DNA from: Phytopseudomonas straminea
GTDB lineage: Bacteria > Pseudomonadota > Gammaproteobacteria > Pseudomonadales > Pseudomonadaceae
Assembly: GCF_900112645.1 (NCBI RefSeq)
Contig: NZ_FOMO01000001.1
Span: forward strand, 682,001 to 746,000
Length of the DNA: 64,000 nt
Direction: 5' to 3'
A program made the translations under genes and the position numbers. Positions 1-7,767 of this stretch are shown piece after piece; position 1 is the stretch's first letter; every line of letters starts with the position of its first letter. The notes under the pieces are model-generated. The model was not told the origin of the DNA and ran no database searches. It saw nothing but the letters and a program-made list of their open reading frames with translations.

Positions 1-918
1 TCCGCCACCAGCTACGCCCAGGAGCCGAACTGGCCGACCCGTGCGGTGCAGGTGGTGGTGCCGGCCAACGCCGGCGGCGACACCGACTTCAACGCCCGCA
101 TGATGGCCAAGTACTTCACCCAGATCACCGGCAAGCCGATGGTGATCACCAATATGGGCGGTGGCGGTGGCACGGTGGCCGCCTCCCACGTAAAAGAATC
201 ATCGGCTGACGGCCACACCATTCTGTTTACCCACACCGGCCAGTTGATCGTCAACGAAGTCGCCGGCCTCAGTGAAGACAGCTATGACGCCTTCGACATT
301 TCCTGCATCGCCGGCGTCGACAAGGCATCGATCTTCGTGGCCTCCAAGCAGTCGGGCATCGACAGCGTCGAGAAGCTGATCGCCCAGGCCAAGGAAAAGC
401 CCAAGAGCATCTCCTACGGCACCGAGATGGGTAACTTCTCCCACCTGCAGGGCCTGATGTTCGAGAAGCGCACCGGGACCGAGCTGCGCTACATCGACAC
501 CGGCACCGTGGCCGAGCGCATCGTCGCGCTGCTGGGCGGGCGCATCGACATGGGCGCGATCAGCTACGGCGCGCTGCAGGACTACATCCAGAGCGGCGCA
601 ATGAACGCCCTGGCGCAGCCCAACGAGGCGCGCAACCCGCTGGTCGGCGACATCCCCACCTTCCGCGAGAAGGACGTCGACCTGATCGTCGAGAAGCCCT
701 ACGTGGTCGCCTTTCCCAAAGGCACCGACGCCGCCATCGTCGCCAAGATGGCCGAGGTCATGAAACAGATCACCGAGATCCCCAGTTACGGCGAGGAACT
801 GGCCAAGACCTACAAGCAGCCGGTGGCCTACTACGGCACGGACGACGCCATCGCCATGCTCAAGGAGCACCGCGAGGAGTTCATGCAGTTCAAGGACGCC
901 CTGCGGCAATCGAACTGA
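1..918 (+). CDS. tctC: Tripartite tricarboxylate transporter substrate-binding protein (TctC), 5' partial
   Basis: This is the periplasmic binding protein of a TTT-family carboxylate transporter. The frame is open from base 1, so the signal peptide and true start lie outside the window; the GTG at 46 is internal to the conserved N-terminal strand (residues reading PTRAVQVVVPANAGGDTD). The visible part has the family features: a Gly-rich loop (MGGGGGT), a DGHTILF motif, and the Bug/TctC two-lobe architecture over about 305 residues. It is followed by tctB and tctA in the same orientation, the usual SBP-first order. Citrate-type tricarboxylates are the classical ligand, but Bug proteins bind many carboxylates, so the substrate is not assigned. 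Confidence 0.92.
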   Translation, partial: SATSYAQEPNWPTRAVQVVVPANAGGDTDFNARMMAKYFTQITGKPMVITNMGGGGGTVAASHVKESSADGHTILFTHTGQLIVNEVAGLSEDSYDAFDISCIAGVDKASIFVASKQSGIDSVEKLIAQAKEKPKSISYGTEMGNFSHLQGLMFEKRTGTELRYIDTGTVAERIVALLGGRIDMGAISYGALQDYIQSGAMNALAQPNEARNPLVGDIPTFREKDVDLIVEKPYVVAFPKGTDAAIVAKMAEVMKQITEIPSYGEELAKTYKQPVAYYGTDDAIAMLKEHREEFMQFKDALRQSN

Positions 919-926
919 TCCCTGCA

Positions 927-953
927 GCCGCAAGCCCACGCTTGCGGCTTTTT
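927..953 (+). terminator. Intercistronic hairpin with U-run between tctC and tctB
   Basis: GCCGCAAG (927-934) pairs perfectly with CTTGCGGC (941-948) around a 6-nt loop and is followed by five T residues. It looks like an intrinsic terminator placed inside the operon. Partial termination or 3'-end protection here would give more binding protein than permease, as is common in SBP-first operons. Confidence 0.7.
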
Positions 954-979
954 CATTCCCCGATCCATAGGAGTTCGCT

Positions 980-1459
980 GTGGATGCTTTCAAGCGAAAA
1001 GAGCTGATCACCGGCGGCTTCATGCTGGCCGCTGGCATCGCTTACCTGCTGGCCACCATGAGCCTGCCGCGCAAGTCGTTCATCGACGCCGCATTCGTGC
1101 CCTACGTACTGGCGATCTTCATGTGCGGGCTGGGCGTGCTGCAGCTGGTATTCGGCTTTCGCAACGCGCCGGCCGCAGATAGCCCGGCCGACGACAAGAA
1201 GGGCGAGGTCTCCGAATACGGCACGGTGATCAAGACCCTGGCGCTGATCGCCGCCTACATCGCCACCCTGGAGCCCATCGGCTTTCCCATCGTCACGGCG
1301 ATCTACCTGTACCTGCAGTTCATCGTGCTGACGCCCCACGGCCAGAAGATCGGCCACGTGACCTACGCAATCACGGCGATCATCTCGGCCATCGTCATCT
1401 ACCTCATCTTCCGCCAGGGCTTCGATCTGATGCTGCCCTCCGGCGTGCTGAACATCTAG
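980..1459 (+). CDS. tctB: Tripartite tricarboxylate transporter small permease TctB
   Basis: A 159-residue integral membrane protein with four predicted hydrophobic segments, at about residues 11-29, 36-56, 80-98 and 125-145. This is the size and layout of the TctB/DUF1468 family, the small membrane subunit that pairs with TctA. The start is GTG at 980, preceded by AGGAG about 7 nt upstream. It sits 61 bp after tctC and 10 bp before tctA, so translation of tctB and tctA is probably linked. Confidence 0.9.
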   Translation: MDAFKRKELITGGFMLAAGIAYLLATMSLPRKSFIDAAFVPYVLAIFMCGLGVLQLVFGFRNAPAADSPADDKKGEVSEYGTVIKTLALIAAYIATLEPIGFPIVTAIYLYLQFIVLTPHGQKIGHVTYAITAIISAIVIYLIFRQGFDLMLPSGVLNI

Positions 1460-1469
1460 GAGGCGCGCC

Positions 1470-2996
1470 ATGCTCGACTTGATGACACACGGCTTCGCCG
1501 CCGTCTTCTCGCTGCAGATCTTCATCCTCATCACCATCGGTGTGGTGGTCGGCATCATCTTCGGCGCCGTGCCGGGCCTTTCGGCCACCATGGCCGTGGC
1601 GCTGTGCCTGCCGCTGACCTTCACCATGGGCCCGGCCGCCGGTCTGTCGCTGCTGGTAGCGCTCTACGTGGGGGCGATTTCCGGCAGCCTGATCCCGTCG
1701 ATCCTGCTGAAAATTCCCGGCACGCCCTCCTCGATCGCCACGGTGTTCGATGGCGGGCCGATGATGGAAAAGGGCGAAGGCTTCAAGGCCCTCGGCATCG
1801 GTATCGTGTTCTCGTTCCTGGGCACCTTCTTCGGGATCGGCGCGCTGATGTTCATCGCCCCGATGCTGGCCAAGGTGGCGCTCAGCTTCGGCCCCCACGA
1901 ATACTTCGCCATCGCCATCTTCTCGCTGACCCTGATCGCCACGCTGTCCACCGGCTCGCTGACCAAGGGCGTGTTCTCCGGCGCCCTGGGCTTCGCCTTC
2001 TCCACCGTCGGCATCGCCCCGGTGGATGCGATTCGTCGCTTCACCTTCGACCAGTCCAACCTCAACGGCGGCTTCGCCATGCTGGCGGTAATGATCGGCA
2101 TGTTCGCCGTGGCCGAGGTGATTCGCCTGGCCGAGACCGGGCGCCACGCCGGCATGACCAAGGTCAAGCCGCTGGACATGTCCAAGGTGCGCGGCTTCGG
2201 CTTCTCGCTGAAGGAATTCGTCGGCCAGCTGCGCAACGCCTTCCGCTCGGCGATGATCGGCCTCGGCATCGGCGTGCTGCCGGGCGTGGGTTCGGGCACC
2301 TCGAACATCATTTCCTACATCGTGGCGAAGAAGCGCGCCAAGGATCCGGACTCCTACGGCAAGGGCAACCCTGGCGGCGTGGTGGCCAGCGAAACCTGCA
2401 ACAGCGCGGCCATCGGTGGCGCCATGGTGCCGCTGCTGACCCTCGGCATTCCGGGTGACACGGTGACCGCCATGCTGCTCGGCGGCTTCCTGATCCACGG
2501 CATCCAGCCCGGCCCGCTGCTGTTCATCACCCAGGGGCCGCTGGTGTACACCATCTTCGCCGCGCTGATCCTGGCCACGGTGATCATGCTGGTGCTGGAG
2601 TTCTACGGCCTGCGCATCTTCATCAAGCTGCTGTCGGTGCCCAAGCACATCCTGCTGCCGATCATCCTGGTGCTCTGCGTGGTCGGGGCCTTCGGCCTCA
2701 ACAGCCGCCTGTTCGATGCCTGGAGCATCCTGCTGTTCGGCATCCTCGGCTACGGCTTCATCAAGGCCGGCATGCCTGCGCCGCCGTTCATCATCGGTTT
2801 CATCCTCGGGCCGATGGCCGAGACCAACCTGCGCCGCGGGCTGATGCTTTCCGACGGCAGCTTCACCGCCTTCCTGACCAGCCCGATCTCGGCGCTGTTC
2901 CTCGGCTTGGCGGCGCTGTCGGTGCTCTGGCACGCCTACAGCCTGCTGCGCGCCAGGAAGGACAAGAAACCCGCCGAAGCGTTATCGACGAGTTGA
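1470..2996 (+). CDS. tctA: Tripartite tricarboxylate transporter large permease TctA
   Basis: A 508-residue inner-membrane protein, full length for TctA. It is the transport channel driven by the ion gradient, acting with TctB and the periplasmic TctC. About a dozen hydrophobic segments are visible. Family motifs include the N-terminal GAVPGLSATMAVAL stretch and its internal counterpart GVLPGVGSGTSNI, the two Gly-rich repeats of the TctA fold. The ATG at 1470 has AGGAG 6-7 nt upstream. The gene ends the operon and is followed by a strong terminator hairpin. No tctDE two-component genes are seen in the window; they could lie upstream of it. Confidence 0.94.
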   Translation: MLDLMTHGFAAVFSLQIFILITIGVVVGIIFGAVPGLSATMAVALCLPLTFTMGPAAGLSLLVALYVGAISGSLIPSILLKIPGTPSSIATVFDGGPMMEKGEGFKALGIGIVFSFLGTFFGIGALMFIAPMLAKVALSFGPHEYFAIAIFSLTLIATLSTGSLTKGVFSGALGFAFSTVGIAPVDAIRRFTFDQSNLNGGFAMLAVMIGMFAVAEVIRLAETGRHAGMTKVKPLDMSKVRGFGFSLKEFVGQLRNAFRSAMIGLGIGVLPGVGSGTSNIISYIVAKKRAKDPDSYGKGNPGGVVASETCNSAAIGGAMVPLLTLGIPGDTVTAMLLGGFLIHGIQPGPLLFITQGPLVYTIFAALILATVIMLVLEFYGLRIFIKLLSVPKHILLPIILVLCVVGAFGLNSRLFDAWSILLFGILGYGFIKAGMPAPPFIIGFILGPMAETNLRRGLMLSDGSFTAFLTSPISALFLGLAALSVLWHAYSLLRARKDKKPAEALSTS

Positions 2997-3008
2997 TCGC
3001 CCACTCCT

Positions 3009-3046
3009 GAAACGAAACAAGCGCCCTGGGGCGCTTGTTTCGTTTC
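3009..3046. terminator. Bidirectional terminator between tctA and the yheV-like gene
   Basis: A perfect 17-bp stem (3009-3025 with 3030-3046) and 4-nt loop lie between convergent genes. The A/T-rich outer stem (GAAACGAAACAAG) supplies U-runs in both directions. Confidence 0.85.
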
Positions 3047-3059
3047 CGCGAGATGAAAC

Positions 3060-3347
3060 CTATTCGGGCTTCTTCAGCTTCGGATTGGGAAAGAACTGCA
3101 CGGCCTTGACCTTGGGATCCGCCGGTTTCTTCGGCGTCAGGCCGCTGACGTTGACGCGGGTCGGCAGCTCCTTGGCCACCGAGTTGCCACGCTCGTCCAA
3201 GGTGTCGGCGTAACCGCACTGCACGCATTCGCGGTGCGGCACGCCATCGACGTTCCACATCTTGATGCTGTCCATCTCGCTGCACGCCGGGCACACGGCA
3301 CCGGCGATGAAACGCTTGGGCGTGATTTCTACAGGGGCGTCGCTCAT
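3060..3347 (-). CDS. YheV-family putative metal-binding protein
   Basis: A 95-residue cytoplasmic protein with two Cys pairs, CPAC (residues 19-22) and CVQC (41-44), forming a probable zinc ribbon. The C-terminus is basic and proline-rich. This matches the YheV (DUF2387) family. The ATG at 3347 overlaps the prlC stop codon (ATGA), so the two genes are translationally coupled; prlC followed by a yheV-like gene is a recurring gammaproteobacterial arrangement. The molecular role is unknown. A longer open frame upstream exists but only overlaps prlC in another frame, so the short start was chosen. Confidence 0.85.
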   Translation of the reverse strand: MSDAPVEITPKRFIAGAVCPACSEMDSIKMWNVDGVPHRECVQCGYADTLDERGNSVAKELPTRVNVSGLTPKKPADPKVKAVQFFPNPKLKKPE

Positions 3348-5392
3348 GCCGCCTCCGCACTCAGGCCCAGATGGCGCAGCAGCGCGTCGATGCTCGGCTC
3401 GCGACCGCGGAAATCGACGAACAGCACCATCGGCGCCTGGGAACCTCCGCGGGCCAGGATCGCCTCGCGGAACGCGCGACCGGTCTGCGGGTTGAGCACG
3501 CCCTCTTCCTCGAACTTCGAGAAGGCATCGGCGCTCAGCACCTCGGCCCACTTGTAGCTGTAGTAACCGGCCGCGTAACCGCCGGCGAAGATATGCGCGA
3601 AGCTGTTGGGGAAGCGGTTGTAGGCCGGCGGGCGCAGCACCGAGACCTCGTCGCGGATGCCTTCGAGCACCTCCAGCACGCTGCGACCATCGCCGTGGGT
3701 AACGTGCAGTTCGAAGTCGAACAGCGAGAACTCCAGCTGGCGCACCATCATCAGGCCGGACTGGAAGTTCTTGGCGGCGAGCATCTTGTCGAGCAGGTCC
3801 TGGGGCAGCGGCTCGCCGGTCTGGTAATGGCCGGAGATCAGCGCCAGGCCCTCGGGCTCCCAGCACCAGTTTTCCATGAACTGGCTCGGCAGCTCGACGG
3901 CGTCCCAGGCCACGCCATTGATGCCGGACACGCCGACATGCTCGACGCGGGTCAGCAGGTGATGCAGGCCATGGCCGAATTCGTGGAACAACGTGGTGAC
4001 TTCATCGTGAGTCAGCAGCGCCGGCTTGCCGGCCGAAGCCGGCGTGAAGTTGCACACCAGGTTGGCCACCGGGCTGACCAGTTCGCCACCGACGGCGCGG
4101 CGCTTGTCGCGGGCACCGTCCATCCAGGCCCCACCACGCTTGTTGGCGCGGGCGTAGAGGTCGAAGAAGAAGCGCCCGACGTGCTGGCCGTTCTCGGAAA
4201 TCTCGAACAGGCGCACGTCCGGGTGCCAGGTGTCGAAATCACGCAGTTCCTTGATCTGAATGCCGTAGAGCTTCTCGACGATGGCGAACAGGCCGCTCAG
4301 CACCTTGTCGATCGGGAAGTAGGCCCGCAGGATTTCCTGGGAAATGCTGTAGCGCTGCTCGCGCAGCTTCTCGCTGTAGTAGCCCACGTCCCAGCTTTGC
4401 AGGTCGTTGCAGCCCTGCTCGGCGGCGAAGGCGCGCAGCTCGGTCAGGTCCTGCTCGGCGAACGGCTTGCTGCGTACCGCTAGGTCACGCAGGAAGCTCA
4501 GCACCTGCTCGCTGGACTCGGCCATCTTGCTGGCCAGGCTCAGCTCGGCGTAATTGCCGAAGCCCAGCAGGCGCGCCAGCTCCTGGCGCAACTCGAGAAT
4601 CTCGGCCATCACCGGGCCGTTGTCGTTCTGCCCGGCGTTCGGGCCCTGGTCCGAGGCGCGGGTGCAGTAGGCCGCGTACAGCTCTTCGCGCAGGGCGCGG
4701 TTGTCGGCGTAGGTCATCACCGCGTAGTAGCTGGGGAATTCCAGGGTAATCAGCCAGCCCGAGAGGTTCTTGGCTTCGGCGGCCTGCTGCATCTGCGCCT
4801 TGGCCGACTCGGTGATGCCGGCCAGCAGGCTTTCATCCTCGATGTGTTTGGTCCAGGCCTGGGTGGCGTCCAGCAGCTGGTTGGAGAAGCGGCTGCCCAG
4901 CTCGGACAGGCGCATCTGGATCTCGCCATAACGCTTCTGCTGCTCGGGCGGCAGGTCGATAGCGGACAGGCGGAAGTCACGCAGGGCGTGTTCGAGAATG
5001 GTCTTTTGCGCCACATCGAAATTGGCCGCTTCGGGGCTGGCGGCCAGCGCCTCGTAGGCCTGGAACAGGGCGCGGTTCTGGCCCATTTCCGTCCAGTATT
5101 CCGACAGTTTCGGCAGGCAGGCCTCGTAGGCGGCGCGCAGCTCGGGGTTGTTGCGCACCGCATTGAGGTGGCTGACCGGGCTCCAGGCGCGGCCCAGCTT
5201 GGCGCCCTGCTCGTCGAGCGCGTCGATCAGGCTTTCCCAGCGCGGCGCATCGCCCTGGCTGGCCAGCACCTTGGCGACCACGCTGCGGCTCTCGGCGAGA
5301 ATGGCATCCACCGCCGGCTCTACATGCTCGGGCAGGATGGACGAATACGGCGGCAGGTCGAAATCTTGCAGCAGGGGATTGTTCGCACTCAC
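3344..5392 (-). CDS. prlC: Oligopeptidase A (M3 metallopeptidase)
   Basis: A 682-residue cytoplasmic zinc oligopeptidase, full length for PrlC/OpdA. The catalytic signature HEFGHGLHH begins at residue 470, giving His470 and His474 as zinc ligands and Glu471 as the catalytic base. The enzyme degrades short peptides, including cleaved signal peptides. The start is GTG at 5392, encoding MSANNPLLQDF, which matches the usual N-terminus. It is divergent from the gamma-carbonic anhydrase gene and coupled by ATGA overlap to the downstream yheV-like gene. Confidence 0.96.
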   Translation of the reverse strand: MSANNPLLQDFDLPPYSSILPEHVEPAVDAILAESRSVVAKVLASQGDAPRWESLIDALDEQGAKLGRAWSPVSHLNAVRNNPELRAAYEACLPKLSEYWTEMGQNRALFQAYEALAASPEAANFDVAQKTILEHALRDFRLSAIDLPPEQQKRYGEIQMRLSELGSRFSNQLLDATQAWTKHIEDESLLAGITESAKAQMQQAAEAKNLSGWLITLEFPSYYAVMTYADNRALREELYAAYCTRASDQGPNAGQNDNGPVMAEILELRQELARLLGFGNYAELSLASKMAESSEQVLSFLRDLAVRSKPFAEQDLTELRAFAAEQGCNDLQSWDVGYYSEKLREQRYSISQEILRAYFPIDKVLSGLFAIVEKLYGIQIKELRDFDTWHPDVRLFEISENGQHVGRFFFDLYARANKRGGAWMDGARDKRRAVGGELVSPVANLVCNFTPASAGKPALLTHDEVTTLFHEFGHGLHHLLTRVEHVGVSGINGVAWDAVELPSQFMENWCWEPEGLALISGHYQTGEPLPQDLLDKMLAAKNFQSGLMMVRQLEFSLFDFELHVTHGDGRSVLEVLEGIRDEVSVLRPPAYNRFPNSFAHIFAGGYAAGYYSYKWAEVLSADAFSKFEEEGVLNPQTGRAFREAILARGGSQAPMVLFVDFRGREPSIDALLRHLGLSAEAA

Positions 5393-5492
5393 GTCGGGTA
5401 CCTGTGGTGGAATGAATTAAAAACACTGACCAGTGATATGGCGGTCATCTTAATTACAATCAACCCCCGACGTAACTTCAGAGGTTTCTATC

Positions 5493-6035
5493 GTGGCGAT
5501 TCGTACGTATCAGGGCACAAAACCGACGCTCGGTGATCGGGTGTTCGTCGATAGCTCGGCGGTGGTCATCGGCGACGTGGAAATCGGCGAGGACAGCTCG
5601 GTGTGGCCGCTGACCGTGATCCGCGGCGACATGCACCGCATCCGCATCGGAAAGCGCACCAGCGTGCAGGACGGCAGCGTGCTGCACATCACCCACGCCG
5701 GCCCGTTCAACCCGGACGGCTTCCCGCTGATCATCGGCGACGAAGTGACCATCGGCCACAAGGTGATGCTGCACGGCTGCACCCTGGGCAGCCGCATTCT
5801 GGTCGGCATGGGCAGCACGGTGATGGACGGCGCGGAGGTCGAGGACGACGTGATCATCGGCGCCGGCAGCCTGGTGCCACCGGGCAAAGTGCTGGAGAGC
5901 GGTTTCCTGTACGTCGGCAGCCCGGTGAAACAGGCACGGCCGTTGACCGACAAGGAGCGCAACTTCTTCAGCTACACCGCCGGCAACTACGTGAAACTCA
6001 AGGACCAGCACATCGCCGAGGGCTACGATCAATAG
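5493..6035 (+). CDS. Gamma-carbonic anhydrase family protein (YrdA/CaiE-like left-handed beta-helix)
   Basis: A 180-residue hexapeptide-repeat protein. Runs of [LIV]-G-x4 spacing (for example VVIGDVEIGEDSSVWP) build a left-handed beta-helix that trimerises. Histidines expected for the metal site are present (VLHITH and TIGHKVMLHGC), so metal binding is plausible. The family includes both active gamma-carbonic anhydrases and relatives with no measured activity, so catalysis is not certain. The start is GTG at 5493 with GAGG 8 nt upstream. The 100-bp gap shared with prlC must hold divergent promoters. Confidence 0.9.
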   Translation: MAIRTYQGTKPTLGDRVFVDSSAVVIGDVEIGEDSSVWPLTVIRGDMHRIRIGKRTSVQDGSVLHITHAGPFNPDGFPLIIGDEVTIGHKVMLHGCTLGSRILVGMGSTVMDGAEVEDDVIIGAGSLVPPGKVLESGFLYVGSPVKQARPLTDKERNFFSYTAGNYVKLKDQHIAEGYDQ

Positions 6036-6074
6036 CCGACAGCCGAGCGTGCAAGCACGAACGCAAAGGTGTAA

Positions 6075-6109
6075 CCTTCATTTGACGCTTAATTTAATTC
6101 AAATGAAGG
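6075..6109 (+). promoter_or_regulatory. Perfect 11-bp inverted repeat over the Xre-RES ribosome binding site
   Basis: CCTTCATTTGA (6075-6085) and TCAAATGAAGG (6099-6109) are exact reverse complements separated by 13 bp. The right arm runs into the AAGGAGG ribosome binding site of the antitoxin gene (6106-6112). Xre antitoxins of Xre-RES modules are known to bind palindromes in their own promoter, so this is the likely operator. As RNA, the same repeat could fold and hide the ribosome binding site. Confidence 0.65.
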
Positions 6110-6116
6110 AGGCAAC

Positions 6117-6587
6117 ATGACCGTTACCGCAATGCGTCAGGCCAAACCGGGCAAGGACGACCATTCGCCCGTGGTTGCCGCCTTCTGGGATTTCAGCGCC
6201 GGCCGGGAAAAGCTCAGTGAAGCCGAACGTCTGCAGCAGATTCGCGACGGCTTCGCCGCCGACCTGGTGCAGGCCGTCAAGGCGACGTTCACCCTGCCCG
6301 AGCGCAGCCTGGAGATCCTGCTCAACGCCTCGATCTCGACCCTCGAACGCCGCCGCCGCGAGCGCAAGGTGCTCGATCCGGTGGCCTCGGAGCGCCTGGA
6401 TCGCATCGCCATGGTCTGCCAATTGGCCGAGGATGTGTTCGAAAGCCGCCAGGCAGCCGCCGAGTGGATGTCCCGCGCCAATCGCTCCCTCGGCGACCAG
6501 GCACCGATCATGCTCTGCGAGACGGAAATCGGCGCCAAGCAGGTACGCCGGGTGCTCAACGCTCTCGATTGGGGTGGCGCCGCCTGA
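6117..6587 (+). CDS. Xre/MbcA/ParS-family antitoxin (DUF2384)
   Basis: A 156-residue protein. It has an N-terminal helical Xre-like domain containing RSLEILLNASISTLERRRRE, the characteristic helix-turn-helix region. The C-terminal toxin-binding domain (about residues 95-156, with SLGDQAPIMLCETEIGAKQV) matches the MbcA/ParS toxin-binding family. It lies immediately upstream of the RES-domain gene and shares one base with it (TGATG), the standard Xre-RES order. The antitoxin should neutralise the NAD-degrading RES toxin and repress the operon through the palindrome just upstream. Confidence 0.92.
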   Translation: MTVTAMRQAKPGKDDHSPVVAAFWDFSAGREKLSEAERLQQIRDGFAADLVQAVKATFTLPERSLEILLNASISTLERRRRERKVLDPVASERLDRIAMVCQLAEDVFESRQAAAEWMSRANRSLGDQAPIMLCETEIGAKQVRRVLNALDWGGAA

Positions 6588-7048
6588 TGCGTGCCTGGCG
6601 CGTGGCCAAGGCCAAGCGGGCCACCGACCTGTCCGGGCGTGGCGCCGCCATCGAAGGCGGGCGCTGGAATGAGCAGGACATCGCCGCCGTATACATGGGC
6701 CTGAGCCCCGGCATCTGCTGCCTGGAAACCTTCGTGCACGCCGAAGGCCCGCCAGCGATGCCGATGAGGATCACCTGTTTCGAGCTGCCGGACGACGCGG
6801 ATCTCTACTGGGAGCCCGCAGCGAGCGAGTTGCCAGAAGGCTGGAGCGCGCTGCCGGTGGATCGCCCGAGCATGGATTTCGGCAGCGCCTGGCTGCGCGC
6901 CGTCAGCCACCTCGGCCTGATCGTGCCCTCCGCGGTACTGCCGCTGGAGCGCAACCTGGTGGTCAACCCGCTGCACCCGGCCATCAGCCGCATCCGCATC
7001 GTCGACACCTACGATTTCACCTACGACCCACGCATGTTCAAGGCGTGA
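6587..7048 (+). CDS. RES-domain toxin (NAD+-degrading)
   Basis: A 153-residue RES-family protein. Visible family residues are the Arg/Glu/Ser-type motif: MRAWRVAKAK at the N-terminus, GGRWNEQDIAAVYMG near residue 25, and CCLETFVHA around residue 45. The C-terminal IPSAVLPLERN-type stretch (VPSAVLPLERNLVVNPLHP) contains the typical serine. RES toxins deplete NAD+ in the cytoplasm. The start is the ATG at 6587, overlapping the antitoxin stop; longer in-frame starts lie inside the antitoxin gene and are ignored. All key residues seem present, so the toxin is probably functional. Confidence 0.92.
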   Translation: MRAWRVAKAKRATDLSGRGAAIEGGRWNEQDIAAVYMGLSPGICCLETFVHAEGPPAMPMRITCFELPDDADLYWEPAASELPEGWSALPVDRPSMDFGSAWLRAVSHLGLIVPSAVLPLERNLVVNPLHPAISRIRIVDTYDFTYDPRMFKA

Positions 7049-7067
7049 TGAGCCTCTAGGAAACCCC

Positions 7068-7556
7068 GTGAATATTCGCCCCATCAACGAAGCCGATTTC
7101 GATCAGGTCTGGCCCATCATCCGCGATGTCGTGCAGGGCCAGGAAACCTACGCCTATGACCCGGCCATGGACCGCGCGACGGCCTGGAAAACCTGGGTCG
7201 AGCTGCCCCGCGCCACCTTCGTGGCCGAAGAACATGGGCAGATCCTCGGCACCTATTACATCAAGGCCAACGCCGCAGGGCCGGGCGACCACGTGTGCAA
7301 CTGCGGATACATGACCTCGCCGGCCGCCCGCGGCAAGGGCGTGGCGAGCGCGCTGTGCCAGCACTCGCTGCAGGTCGCCCGTGAGCTGGGCTTCCAGGCC
7401 ATGCAGTTCAACTCGGTGGTGGCCAGCAACACCGTCGCCGTGGCGCTCTGGCAGAAACACGGTTTCGCCATCGTCGGCACCCTGCCTAGGGCCTACCGCC
7501 ACCGCACGCTGGGCCTGGTGGACTGCCATGTGATGTATCGCTGGCTGAATGATTGA
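7068..7556 (+). CDS. GNAT family N-acetyltransferase
   Basis: A 162-residue single-domain acetyltransferase. The acetyl-CoA loop is TSPAARGKGVASALCQHSL (about residues 83-101), the R/Q-x-x-G-x-G/A motif. It continues with the C-terminal NTVAVALWQKHGFAIVGTLPRAY pattern typical of the fold. The start is GTG at 7068, with CTAGGA upstream; it lies 19 bp after the RES toxin gene and may be co-transcribed with it. The substrate cannot be deduced. Confidence 0.88.
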   Translation: MNIRPINEADFDQVWPIIRDVVQGQETYAYDPAMDRATAWKTWVELPRATFVAEEHGQILGTYYIKANAAGPGDHVCNCGYMTSPAARGKGVASALCQHSLQVARELGFQAMQFNSVVASNTVAVALWQKHGFAIVGTLPRAYRHRTLGLVDCHVMYRWLND

Positions 7557-7566
7557 CGCCGATTCC

Positions 7567-7600
7567 GTAGCCCGGTGTAGAGCGCAGCGAAACCCGGGAT
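7567..7600. repeat. Short Pseudomonas intergenic repeat (GTAGCCCGG type)
   Basis: The element runs from GTAGCCCGGT to ACCCGGGAT, with outer arms complementary around an inner hairpin. Sequences starting GTAGCCCGG and ending CCGGG are frequent intergenic repeats in this genus. It sits between convergent genes. Confidence 0.5.
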
Positions 7601-7651
7601 GATCTCCTGGGTATCGCTATGCTCAACCACAGACTACGAGCTGGTGATTAT

Positions 7652-7705
7652 CTGTGGGAGCGGGCCATGCCCGCGATTTTTCGCGCGCATGGCGCGCTCC
7701 TACAG
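7652..7705. repeat. Paired REP sequence (REPIN-like)
   Basis: CTGTGGGAGCG at the left end is complementary to CGCTCCTACAG at the right, with two internal palindromes (CGGGCCATGCCCG and CGCGCATGGCGCG). This is the layout of two inverted Pseudomonas REP units around a short AT-rich centre. It lies between the convergent GNAT and solA-like genes. Confidence 0.75.
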
Positions 7706-7767
7706 TGGATCGGCGAACGGCTGCTCCTGCCCTGCTGCAGTCGATAAGCTACTAGCGCCCGAGCAGG

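Noticed and set aside
1404..2933. 509-codon minus-strand frame opposite tctA
   Set aside because: Antisense shadow rich in Arg/His/Gln, no recognisable domain, opposite a clear TctA.
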